The notes under the pieces are model-generated. The model saw only the letters and a list, made by a program, of their open reading frames with translations, was not told where the DNA came from and did no database searches. The translations under genes were made by a program, and so were the position numbers. Source: Agelas oroides (lineage: Eukaryota; Porifera; Demospongiae; Agelasida; Agelasidae). Taken from it: a stretch of 64,000 nt of DNA. The stretch covers positions 9,357,446 through 9,421,445 of the forward strand of contig OX422191.1 of the NCBI GenBank assembly GCA_949130485.1, in the 5' to 3' direction. Below are positions 49,815 to 62,462 of the stretch, piece by piece (position 1 is the stretch's first letter; every line of letters starts with the position of its first letter).

Positions 49815-52800
49815 ATGGAGCTGAAGACGGCCGCAGTGGAGCCCATGGCAAGACCCTCTCTGCAGCAAATGCTGGCCACCATTCCACCGCAAAGTCAGCA
49901 GATGTTGGATCAAACGGTCAGTGACGCTCACTTGGCGAAGATCGCGAGGGCGTTGATCGACTGGAAGTCGGTTTGTACTAACCTGGGGATCAGCGAGGCT
50001 GAGGAGGTGGCGATTAAAGAAGAGAACCAAGGAACAGATGCGCGGAGGTATCAGAGCTACGTACTATAGAGCTTTCGTCCCCATCTGTCCAACTAACTCT
50101 GATATAGTGTAGCCTACTATCACTAAAGAGTAGCCTTGTTCTAGTTCCATCCGGGATGTAGGAAAATTGGTTCCATATCTGTTTTGACTTTGACATCATA
50201 GATAGTGTAGTGTACTGTAGGACTACAACTCTACTATCTATGCATAGGCCTATATTATAGTTTGTGCATGGAGAGTGAACAGAAACACAAGTTCTCCATG
50301 ATTGTACTTAAGTAACTGCTGTAATACTAACGTTGTTTAGACGGGCTGTATTGCGGAGATGGAGGTCGAGGTATGGTCCAAATGCCACGTACAGAAACCT
50401 TGCTAACTGTTTCTACCATGCTGACAAGCTAGATATGGTGGAGACAGTATGTCAAGCCCTAGGAACACCCAGCAGTTCCATCATCCAACAACAAGAAGGT
50501 ATGTTATGACTCTAAATCTAAGTTTCATTGCATTTGGCTTTCTCCAAGTCCTCTCTTCTCCCTCAGTGCATGTTAATTAGAGAACACACTGAGTATAAAG
50601 TTATTCATCTGCGGAATGCAAATTCTTTCCAGTTCTACGTACCTGTATCTTCTCTCTTAACCGCAGAAGGCAGCTCTGTATGTGTGAGTGTCATCAATAG
50701 CAGTAGCTGTCAGGAACTGCACTCAGTCCCGACACATGGATTCAGCAATACAAGCACCGCCAGTGGTTCAAACACAGAGGTGACAAGATTTAATGTCCTT
50801 GGCAGTCAACCTTCATTTCAACAGCTAAGTCCTAGTGAGCAAGAGGAGCTCCAGGAAACATTAGATGAAGATGTGAGGAGGATGAGACGTCTGTTTGGCA
50901 GCTTAGTCACACGAACACGTGACTCTGTCGAAGAGCGAATCACAGTACGAAACTTTGCAGGAAGTATTCTAGCACTGGGGGCATATGAGCCGGCTCCTGG
51001 AGAGCGAGATCGGTCACTTCTTGATGAACATAGAGAAGAAATTAATAGGGCTACAACAATTTCAGAAATTTTTAATATCTTGTGTGCCTACTGGAACTAT
51101 CTCAGTTATGAGGTCTTAGAGTATATCATAGAACACTATGGCACAAGTGACGATACTGAGAGACTGACAAGATATAATGAAGAGCTTTGCAGGTTCTGTG
51201 AGCGTAGAATTTTTGAACTTCCTTTGCCTGCGAGTGGCAATGGTGCTGGCAATGCATTGAGTCCAAGACAAGAGAAGTTTGTTGTAAAGCTCAACGTTCG
51301 TGAAGATATTACTTCTCAAGAGCTTCGCCAGATCAAAGGAAGAATTGCTAGAATTCTTAATGTGAAACCGGCTACATTGATCATCCACAGTGTGGACCTA
51401 GGATGTGTGCAGCTAACCTTTCTGATTCCCAAATTTGTAGCTCAAGAGATATTCCCACTTTCCGAGAAGCAAACATCAGCACTCTCCAGGGATGCATCTG
51501 TCGTTAGGCTGGTGTGCGGAGATTATTTGTTTAAGGTATTCAGCAGCAACCAGCCATTTCATATGACAGGAAGAGGAGGAAGGATAGGGGGAGTGAATCA
51601 ACCATTTGTGATGGGTACAAGCCAGTCAGGAGTTCCCACACCCACTGCTCCCCAGTACAACCTGGACACACCCACCACGCCAGTCATAGGAAACAGTAAG
51701 TGAACTGTCACACACATCAAGACATGTACAAGTAGTGTGTCACCATCTTTCCCCCTCAACATGCATACACGTATCATTTTAATGTGATCAAGGCCAAATG
51801 CTATACCATACGTAATAGTACCACTGAAGTGCCAAGATGACTCAAGAGGGATTTAGCTATACCACTCTCTCACTGTATACAGGTCAAGGTAGAAAGCGAG
51901 CCAGACCACAAGATGATGTTAATGATGCCAATGATCCTAAAAAGCCAAGGAGGAAAAGACGATCACGTTGTAAAAAGTGTATCGGTTGTCTAGAGAAGGA
52001 GGATTGTGGAATCTGTATAAACTGCAAGTAAGAGTGATGTTTGGTGTAACCTCAGTTGCTGTATGCAAAGACAAAGCAGGGGAAGGCCTGGGAGATTTTA
52101 TCAGTCTGATAACAAAGCACAAAAGCATCTGGGGGGAGGGGGGTCTATAGGGATGTACTCCCCCAGAAAATTTTTTACAGCCTTACAAGTCAGTTATGAT
52201 TATGGTCACTGGCAGGCAAGGGATTTGTTATTTAATGCTCGTAGACGAGTTAGTGAAGTGGCTATCATTGTGTTGTGCTATTTCACATTCACTAATCTCT
52301 GTACACAGATGACAGACACCTTTGTAGAGTAATTGGTTTGTCACTCCAATTTTCCTATGAAGCAAGGCACTTATCATTTTGTATGTAACAAACTCAGGCT
52401 GGCATACGTAAACTACTTAACAATTGACTCTGCTCTTAACAATTGATTCTGCTCTTAACAATTGATTCTGCTCTTAACAATTGATTATGTTCTCCATTCT
52501 GTTCTTGTGAAGGGATAAACCAAAGTTTGGAGGGCCTAACAGAAGACATGCACCATGCGTGTAAGTATTATGTTCTGGAAGATTTGGTTCACTATTCACT
52601 CTTGTCTGCATCATTGAGCAGGGGAGTCCATTTTAGATTCCAAGCAGTAAAAATGTTGTTCAGTCTTTAATTTGTACATGCATACTGATTACAACATTCA
52701 ATTCACACAAACTTTCTTCTAAATGTATAGAAAACGACAATGCCAGAAACTGAAGTATGGACCTAAAGAGCAAACCAGTAAGTTTGTACAATACGTGTTT

Positions 52801-53516
52801 TTATCATACGTCTAACTCACACTAATGTATGGGAGTCAATGGGGAAGCCTTGCAGCTGCACGCAGTTTATAAAAAGCCGTATTTTTTTACTACAAGTCAC
52901 GCGAGAATCCGTATCAGTACTGCAAGTCACGCGAGAATCCACATCAGGTACTACAAGTCACGTGCGCTGCGTCTGAACGTCCAATGAAATCGAAGGTTCG
53001 TACGATAAAATCATTATCACCATAGTACCAAGCTATACCGGAAAAAATATCACTCGTTTGTTGCCGTTGGCATTGTTACTCGTGCTGCGCACTCGTAACA
53101 ATACAGACGGCAACAAACTCGTGATATTTTCCGGTATAGCTTTGTACTATGGTGATAATTATATAATATCATAGTTATATGTTTATTCATGTACATGCTT
53201 GTTATAATAGTTGGAAGGCGTGTGTCAGCTACCAAATCTGGAATTGCTGGTGGAAGTGAAGCTACTGGGAATCTTGGTGGAGATCAGTCAGTAGCACAAA
53301 TTGGAGGAGAGCAGACAGCTAACCTAGTGACCACCTGTGTGACTGGCGACAGCGAAGATTCTCATTCTAGTGAATGGAGTTCTACTGATGTTTCAGAGGA
53401 TGAAGATCAAGATGCAGGTGAGTATTGATCCGAACAGTGTCATCAGAATTATGATTCTAATTGATGTTCCAACTAGATGTTACTGGTGGTCAGCAACACA
53501 AGCAGCAGCAGCAGAG

Positions 53517-53559
<43 letters not shown>

Positions 53560-53571
53560 AAGCAGCAGCAG

Positions 53572-53606
<35 letters not shown>

Positions 53607-54840
53607 GCAACAACAACAACAACAACAACAGCAAATAGGTGACCTTACAGTTCAACTGAACCAAAACCTCGGAGATGGTTCATTTGGTACTGTGTACAAG
53701 GCAAGCTACCAAGGTACACCAGCAGCAGCCAAGTACCTCTACCACCCAGTGTGTGACTACGAGAGTTTCAAGCATACGCTGGAAACCCTTCAAGGTTTAA
53801 CCCATCCCAATCTGGTTGCCTATCGAGCAGCAGCCATGTGTCCTGGTCCACAAAGCAGACGTCGTCCAATTCTAGTCATGGAGCTGATGGAGAGAAACCT
53901 GACGCAGTTTCTTGAAGAAGCAAAGCACGACATCCCGATCCATTTGCAAGTCAGTCTTTGCTTGGATATAACTTTCGCACTAGCGTACCTTCACTCACAG
54001 CAGATAGTGCATGGTCACCTGACCAGTAACAATGTTCTCCTTGTTGGCACAACTGCAAAGGTGGCTGACTTCGGAATGTCCAAGCTACTTGATACTCAGT
54101 CTTCTGTTACACAGCCTACTCTGTACTTGCCACCAGAGGCGAGAGTGTTTCATCCAGAGTTTTCTGAGAAATCTGACATCTTTAGCCTTGGTGTGCTGTT
54201 AGTTCAGATCATTACTAGGGAAGCGCCCGCCCCAACTCCTCAACAACAGCTTGCCCCTCTCTCTGAAGTAAACAGGAGGCAGCAACACATCCAGAAGATT
54301 GCCTCTACACACCCCTTACGAGAGATCACACTATTGTGTCTCAAAGATACTGCAATGGAGCGTCCAACAGCAAAAAAAGTTGTAACCAAACTCAATGCAG
54401 TTAAGTATCATCCGCAGTATGAAGACAGCTTCAAACGGGAAAGAGAAATGGCTCAACGGGAGATTGTACAGCTGAAAGAAAAGCTGAAATCAAAGGAGGA
54501 ATCTGTCCTAAAACAGAAACAGGAGAGTGAGGAATTACACCAACAACTGAAAGAAAAAGAGCAGAAGATTGCAGATGCTGAAATACAACATCAAGCACTA
54601 CAACGGGTTCTAGAAAACAAGTCAGAAAGCGTACGGGACTTGAAAAAGGATCTAGATAAAACGGAAACAATGTTAAAGAATGAGTCAAAAAAGGTTCAGG
54701 ACAGAGACAGAGAAATCCGAGCAAGTAAGATGGAAGCCAAGAAACTTGTGCAGCAATGTAAGGAAAAAGATGTAAAGATTTCAGAGTTGAAGAGTACTAT
54801 GGATAAAATTGCGTCACTAGCTTCTGCAGCAAGGCAATAA
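49815..54840 (+). CDS. CPK5: Death-module-CXXC zinc finger-polyQ-pseudokinase-coiled coil protein
   Basis: Exons 49815-50047, 50341-50498, 50667-51695, 51883-52027, 52513-52560, 52731-52777, 53211-53417, 53477-54840: 1077 codons (1076 aa). Residues about 30-118 form an N-terminal Death domain (DWKSVCTNLGIS, YRNLANCFYHADKLDMVETV). Residues about 180-420 contain a module (ILCAYWNYLSYEVLEYIIEHY, ELCRFCERR, ATLIIHSVDLGCVQLTFLIP) that I recognise as recurring in sponge and cnidarian Death/NLR-type proteins but cannot name. It runs without an intron into the NQPFHMTGRGGRIGG motif, which is a separate exon in CPK3 and CPK4. CXXC finger at about 503-542. The polyQ is the longest of the family. The pseudokinase has GDGSFG, AAAK, HGHLTSNN, DFG and PPEA. 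The coil ends DKIASLASAARQ, like CPK2. Confidence 0.8.
53016..53160. repeat. Foldback MITE in a CPK5 intron
   Basis: TTATCACCATAGTACCAAGC and inner CACTCGTTTGTTGCCG pair with the right arm ending GTACTATGGTGATAA. Absent from the homologous CPK4 intron, so it inserted after that duplication. Confidence 0.88.
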
Positions 54841-55034
54841 GCTAAAGGCCATCTACTCTAGTTTCTCTGTGATATGCTAGGATCCAAAATGCCACCCCCA
54901 GGAACATAGTTACTGTATGTAGTTATATTTTCCACTTCACCGTTGTTTCTATAGTAACAGGTACGTATTATTTTCCGTACCGTATACAGGAAGTTGTAAA
55001 ATTATGTTTCCACTTTGTTTACAGTGTTTACCAA

Positions 55035-55684
55035 TAAACTAAGAAAAGCTGAGATCAAAGGAGGAGTTTATCCTCATACAGAAATATGAGAGTCAGGAGA
55101 GGGAAAAACAGCTGGGAGTGGCTCAACAAGAGATCGCACAGCTGAAAGAAAAGCTGAAATCAGAGGACCTGAAACAGAAACAGGAGAGTCAGGAATTACG
55201 GCAACAACTGAAAGATAAAGACCAGAAAATTGCAGATGCTGAAATACAACATCAAGCACTAAAGCTGGTTCTAGAAAGCGAGTCAGAGAGAGTACGGGAC
55301 TTGAAAAAGGAGCTAGAAGAAACAGACACAAACCGGGAGACAATCATTGCACAGCTGAAGGAAAAGCTAGAATCAAAGGAGAAGTTTATCCTCGTACTGA
55401 AACACGAGAGTCAGGAACAGATGAAAAAACTACATCAGCAACTGAAAGAAAAAGAGCAGGAAATCACATCTGTTCGAATTTTGTATGGGAAACAACATCA
55501 AGCACTACAGGCTTTGAAAAAAGAACTAGTTGAAAAAGTTCAGGACAAAGACAAACAAATCCAAGCATGTGAGATGGAAGTCAAGAAACTTTTACAGCAA
55601 AGTCAGAAAAAGATTTCAGAGTTGGAGGCGTGGAAGAACATTAAGGACAAAATCTCATCTCTAGCCTCTGCAGCAGAGCAATAA
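55035..55684 (+). pseudogene. Orphan CPK-type coiled-coil segment downstream of CPK5
   Basis: Open to the stop at 55682-55684; ATG at 55118 would give 188 residues of coiled coil (LKQKQESQELRQQLKDKDQK; KQHQALQALKKELVEK). It ends with the family signature SSLASAAEQ. It is most similar to the CPK4 tail and lies in the 3' flank shared by CPK2 and CPK5, where CPK2 has only a decayed trace. It could be a leftover of an unequal crossover or an alternative last exon of CPK5; no CXXC or kinase exon precedes it. Confidence 0.55.
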
Positions 55685-56492
55685 GTTGAAGATACTGACC
55701 AATTTCTCTAGAACCCAATTAGCTGCTATAACAGTGTAGCGTGCATTGCAGTATCATAGGTAATTGTACACTTCTTGTGTATTTTTGAAGTATGGATCCG
55801 GTATATATTTTTATAGGTAGATTATTAACATGCATCTAATTTGTATATGCTGCAAATAATGTTTATTTTTCATAGGGGTGTACATTCTATATATACCAAG
55901 ACTAATCAGCTACCTGCATGCATGTGTGAATGTACGTAATCCTGAACACGTACACTTTAATATACCTAGGTGAGCCAAGAAAGCGTGTGGGAGGTAGATC
56001 ACAGCCTAGTTTACAGTTACATGCATGCACTCCTTGTGTGAACTACTTAGGGCATGAATACAACCATGCATGCACATGTACTACCCCGAGTGTAGTACAT
56101 GAATACCAGCATGTATTTATCCAGAACAGTCTAGCATGCATGCAGAGTTCTACTGCTTGACTGTGTCTGGCGATTACCAAACTATGCAACCTGTTTTACT
56201 GAGTGCAAAAGAGCCTTAAGTTTGGGGGGGAGTGCACAGGAGGTGGGTCACAGCCTGGACCAAGATGAGACCCACCTGGACCCGCAGTGACCTCCATTGG
56301 TATACATGCATGTTACATGTATGCATATTGTAAATTTAATTTAGGTAACATCTAATTTTTACACGCCACAAACATTTTTTTCACTAATCTATAACTTCAA
56401 TCATGACTAATTGGTAACCTGCATGAGTGAAAGCAATACTGAAATTTCCACCAGTACTAGGTGAGCAACTGAATAAAAAAATGCACTGCAGT
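55685..56492. other. Intergenic region, no gene recognised
   Basis: AT-rich sequence with CATGCATG-type repeats and no supported coding feature. Confidence 0.5.
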
Positions 56493-57380
56493 TCACTTGA
56501 ATGCTCCTGCTACTTTGGCAACCCAGGCCTTCAGATTGGTTGGATTTTCTCCAGTAAGCCGAGTGTATTCACCTACATCAGCCTCATTGGTCACTGATGA
56601 CCCACTGTCAATAAGCTTGTACAGCTCAAGAATTCCATCCACCTGCCATTCTGGGTAGCCAGCCTGGAGGAACGATTGCTTTGCAGCGTCATAGGGCACT
56701 TGGATGTACTTAACCTCTTTTCCAAGGGCTTCACTGAATGCAGCAGCAACATCATTGAAGCTATGGCGATCGCTGATGATTTTGTAGGTCTTATTGGCAT
56801 GTTGGGCAGGATTGACAAGAATAGCAGCAGCTGCCTTGCCTGCATCCTCCACGACAACAGGTGTGTAAGGTTTTGTGGGGTCTACGGGTGAGTAAATAGA
56901 AGACTGGCCTACGATTGGGTCTTTGAATGCCCAGCAGTTGTCTACAAAGAGTGGGAGGCGGAGGAAGGTGTAGGAAACACCCAACTTAGAGATTTTGTCT
57001 TCAACTTCCTTGAGCTGCTTGCCAAATGTGGTATCAGTGAGATCAGCCGTCAGCACACTTACAACGACGACGTACTTCACGCCAGCCTTTTTGGCTGCCT
57101 CTGCCGTTGCAATGGTAAGTTCTGCTCGGTTCTCCGCCCCGGGAGTGACAATGTAAAGAGCATTGACGCCAGCCAAGGTTTGCACAAGCTTGTCATTCGC
57201 TCCCATCTCCGCTTGAACGACCGAGACTCCAGCAATACCCTTTAGCTTATCGGCTTTGTCGGGATTGCGCACGCCAGCCCTGATCTCGACCTGGTCTCTG
57301 TACTTGGCCGAAAGTGCTTGCAGCGTCGCGCTGCCGATGTTGCCCGTCGCTCCGATGACGAATACCACTTGTTTTCCCAT
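56493..57380 (-). CDS. NmrA-like NAD(P)-binding atypical short-chain dehydrogenase
   Basis: Single exon, 295 aa, ATG at 57378-57380. The N-terminus VVFVIGATGNIGSATLQAL carries the GxxGxxG Rossmann motif. ALYIVTPG, KYVVVVSVLTAD, a YTFLRLPLFVDN region and VVVEDAGKAAAAIL follow the NmrA/TMR family pattern (NADPH sensor or quinone reductase-like). The length is typical of these proteins. It lacks introns although every neighbour has several, so it may be a retrocopy or an old acquisition from bacteria or fungi; sequence alone does not decide. Substrate unknown. Probably cytosolic, as there is no signal peptide or membrane segment. Confidence 0.88.
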   Translation of the reverse strand: MGKQVVFVIGATGNIGSATLQALSAKYRDQVEIRAGVRNPDKADKLKGIAGVSVVQAEMGANDKLVQTLAGVNALYIVTPGAENRAELTIATAEAAKKAGVKYVVVVSVLTADLTDTTFGKQLKEVEDKISKLGVSYTFLRLPLFVDNCWAFKDPIVGQSSIYSPVDPTKPYTPVVVEDAGKAAAAILVNPAQHANKTYKIISDRHSFNDVAAAFSEALGKEVKYIQVPYDAAKQSFLQAGYPEWQVDGILELYKLIDSGSSVTNEADVGEYTRLTGENPTNLKAWVAKVAGAFK

Positions 57381-57524
57381 TGTGCTGCTTGGAAGGTGCT
57401 ACCTTGAGCTGTTCGACTAGTTTTCTGCTTCGCTGATAATTTTCGAGTGCAAAAACGCTCTTTTTTATAGTTACACATTTTGTTCCAACCAAGGACGTAT
57501 ACAGCTCAGCACAGAAAGGTGACC

Positions 57525-57619
57525 GCATTCCCAGGCCTTCGGTCACCTTTCAGTTTTTGATGGCAAAAACGGAAGCGGTGAAAACTTGAAACAGTGGGAA
57601 GGCCTGGGAATGAGGCTAG
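57525..57619. repeat. Short foldback repeat upstream of the NmrA-like gene
   Basis: CATTCCCAGGCCTTC pairs with GAAGGCCTGGGAATG; inner TTCAGTTTTTGATGGC is partly mirrored. Confidence 0.85.
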
Positions 57620-58291
57620 ATAGGAAGTGGGCGTACAGTACAGCACAGCTAGTTTGGCTGAATCAGCTGACGTCACAGAACACGAATGAAATTACAGCCA
57701 GGAAACCACGCACAATGAAAGCGTCAGCAGTGCTGTCCATTTACACGTTGCAATTGATGTCGCCACTTTGTAGTGATGCAAAGAATTTACTACAATTTAC
57801 TAATGTATTGTGTACAAGTTGTATAATTGGATAACACAGGAATGCCACATGTATTTAGTCACAACTCAGCAATTCACCTTCTACATGTACAGGAGGCTCA
57901 TAGCCACAAGTGCCCAAGGGACATATTATTAAATATATTAAATATACAACACACCAATACAGATGCAGGGGTGAAAATAGACTAATTAGTACATGCACTT
58001 CCTGTCAGGGGTAATTACTACTGTAGCATAGTATAGACTCTGTAGCCGATCTAGGCTCTGCACTTGTGATGGTAATATGGATGTTGTAGGTTGCTATATA
58101 TGTAGTGTTCATAACTAAACCGAGCCATTGGGCAGCAGTGGCGTAGCGAAGGCCCGGCCAATACCAATGACCTGGCTACGCCACTGTTGGGCAGTAAAAT
58201 GTCATTCATTAACTTAGAAATTTAGAGCTAAGGGAGCTCTATTACAATACCATCTTCTCTCTCTCTCTCAGAATCCATTTGAGAACACCTA

Positions 58292-59061
58292 CAGTGGAAC
58301 CTCTCTTAAAGGACACTCGTGAAATAAGGACACCTGGTTAATCAGAACACTTGACCGAGTCCCAACTAATATAAATACATACTAGGAGTACGCATGCGTA
58401 TGATGCCTCGCGCCGCTTCAAGCGCCATGCGCGGATGGGGCGCGCGGCGCAGGTGTCAGGGGTTGCTCGTTTAGTATAGTGGGAGCCCAAAGAACAGTAC
58501 AAAACAACGGTATAACGTAAAGAGTGAGCCTAAATACCTGGCTTGTGAAGAATCTCCAGTACGTGCTTTCTACTGTTGAACTCTATCTTGTGCTCTTCTT
58601 GCTCTACTGTGGACTGACCTCTTTGTTTTTTTCTTTGTCAGAGTCGCTAGCCGTCGGCTGCGTTCAGTACTCGCTTCTGCACTTGACTCAGCCAAATACG
58701 TACGTTGCGAAGGCCCAGCCGCGCTGTCCTCCCGTCCTCGGTCGCCAAAAACGTCGTCCCAACGTCGTCGTGTAATGCACGTGGTATCTGATATCCTGCC
58801 TGGGCGTGACCTCAAATTGACATTCCTAAGCGGTACCGCAAATTGACATTCCTAAGCGTGACCGACACGTACGTACGTACGTACGTACGCACGTACGTAC
58901 GTACGCACGTACGTACGCACGTACATTGCGAGAATAGATCCCTCATTCAGAGCCTCGCGCTAATGCGCTCGGCAATTATTCTCCCCCTGAAATACACCAC
59001 ACCTCACTAATCAGGACAAATATTTGGTCCCAATGGTGTCCATATTAGAGAGGTTCCACTG
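58292..59061. mobile_element. Non-autonomous pogo/Tigger-like DNA transposon
   Basis: Starts CAGTGGAACCTCTCTTAAAG and ends with the inverse AGAGAGGTTCCACTG, flanked by TA on both sides as expected of a TA target duplication. The ends resemble CAGT..AACCTC termini of Tigger-like elements. The inside contains an (ACGT)n tract and a CG-rich block but no transposase. Confidence 0.82.
58868..58926. repeat. (ACGT)n microsatellite
   Basis: CGTACGTACGTACG repeats with a few GCAC interruptions; self-complementary. Lies inside the pogo-like element. Confidence 0.95.
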
Positions 59062-59211
59062 TAATACCTGCTGCACCTTTTAATGTCACATGTTGTGCGG
59101 TAGTAGCTGCAAAATATATATGCTATAAAGTTAGATGCTTTGTAAGGTTTCGATTTACGTACGTATATAAAAGTTGAAGTTACTAATTTTGACAAAGTTT
59201 TAAGCCACTAA

Positions 59212-60764
<1,553 letters not shown>

Positions 60765-60773
60765 TCTAAACAT

Positions 60774-62462
60774 GACTTTGAGGAGGAAAGAGAGAGGAAG
60801 AGGGAAAGAGAGAGGAAGAGGGAAAGAGAAGAAAAGGAGGAAGAAATAAAGGGAGTGCACGTTAAAACATATTTGCAAAAAGGGCTTCATGCTTATTTGG
60901 CCTTGTGCAGTCTCAACAATGTGGACATGGTGGATTCATGTTTAGTCTCATACCCAGATTATTTTAGGTGTGGTCTGGGAATGGGTTTAATCCACACTGG
61001 GGTTGCATTCATTGATATTCATATATCCTCCCAGTAGATGCAACAGTGTTTCCTGATGGTCACGTGATACCCGACTATTGATCACATGAATTGCTTCTGA
61101 ATACATGTGTAGTCTCGTCCCCAGACCCCACCCTCTCACGAGGAGAAACGGTCTGGTGAACCAAGTCGAATTTCTTGGGCTAGCGCACGCATTTGCGACA
61201 TTGTAACCTAGCAACGATCAAAACATTTTGCGGCCAACCCGCTCAAAAAAGGTACGGATACTCGAATAGGTATAAACAAATTTTACTGTTGTAAGGGAAG
61301 TGCTACGTAATAATTACCGATCTCGCGATCTCATTGGTCATTACCCGTTTTGGGTAATAAGCCCAAGAAATTCGACTTTGTTCACCAGACCGTTTCTCGC
61401 CGGGAGGCGCGCGCGGGCGGGGCACGAGACTAATACATGTGCAGCAGAAACTATGCAGATAGACAGACATACCATGAACTTTTCCAACCAGCATTCACGT
61501 ACATGCAGGCCAGACGCGACTGCACACGAAGCTATACACTCCTCCAAGCCGCCGCACCCTAGTCTGGCGAACTAGCCGCACCTCCTCGCCCTCCTGCGAT
61601 CGAAGTAGTCTCGGAACCAGACCCTCCTTTTCGATTTTTCGAGGGTCTGGATCCGAGACTACGATCGAAGAGGCGTGGCATACGTGGCGCAGGTCAAAGT
61701 TTGACCCGCACACGGAAGATGGTAGACAACGCTGAGCCTTAAGGTCGGTTGTTGCACACTGAATGTCACATTTTAGACTTAGTGATGACTCCATTAGGGG
61801 GCTTGGCTATCATTTGGACTCCGGAAGCCGTATAGAGGCCTGGGTTTTGACTTACTCAATAATTAACTCCACCCAAACTAGTAAATTATAAGTGGACGTA
61901 CACGATGTACATTCCAACTCAATACTACTATACCAAATTGCATCCATTTACTAGTTCCAGCCTTTTGCCACATGTACAGCATGCAAGGGTAGTCACTTGC
62001 ATGTCAGATGTTGGAGCGTTATTGCCAAAATGTGATTGGTGGAAATTGTTGTTTGATTGTTCACTTGATTGTTCAAAACCTGTTGATCACTTGATTTACA
62101 GTGGTTCAAAGATCCAATTGGTAGCTATGCATTCTTAATATCTTTGATCTGTTGATTTTTGCAGTTGGAGGTCACTTTGATTTCCTGATCATTGTGATCC
62201 CGATCATTGATTTCCTGATCATTGTTATCCTGATCATTGATTTCCTGATCATTGTTATCCCGATCGCAATCCCTTCAACAGCATATAATTGACTACCGCT
62301 TGGCAGGCATGTGACAGTATTTCACTAAAGGGAACTATACTCTGATGATCTCAAAATTACTGTTTATCAGCAGTTTTGAAATAGATTTTTTATTTCCAGT
62401 TTCAATCTCAATCTTCTGCTCTTTGCAACCTCCAGATGTGACTAAGTGCTCAGTTGATAAAC
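60774..62462. other. Intergenic region filled by MITEs
   Basis: A foldback at about 61104-61434 (TAGTCTCGTCCCCAGAC ... GGGCACGAGACTA, with GAAATTCGACTTTGTTCACC inner arm), a short one at 61604-61662 (GTCTCGGAACCAGACCCTC / GAGGGTCTGGATCCGAGAC) and a GGTAGTCACTT-family copy at 61988-62305. No gene recognised. Confidence 0.65.
61988..62305. repeat. Diverged foldback MITE (GGTAGTCACTT family) with internal tandem repeat
   Basis: Begins GGTAGTCACTTGCATGTC and ends near ATAATTGACTACC. Near 62180-62265 the unit GATTTCCTGATCATTGTTAT is repeated about three times. Confidence 0.75.

Larger units (their letters stand above)
57381..59211. other. Intergenic region between the NmrA-like gene and GGACT, rich in repeats
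   Basis: Holds a CCCAGGC-family foldback (57525-57619), a half copy of the MITE found intact at 59705-59872 (57810-57905), and a 770-bp DNA transposon (58292-59061). No gene is supported. Confidence 0.6.

Noticed and set aside
58524-58815. Open frames on both strands, one with a hydrophobic N-terminus
   Set aside because: Both lie inside the non-autonomous pogo-like element and have no family resemblance or splice support.
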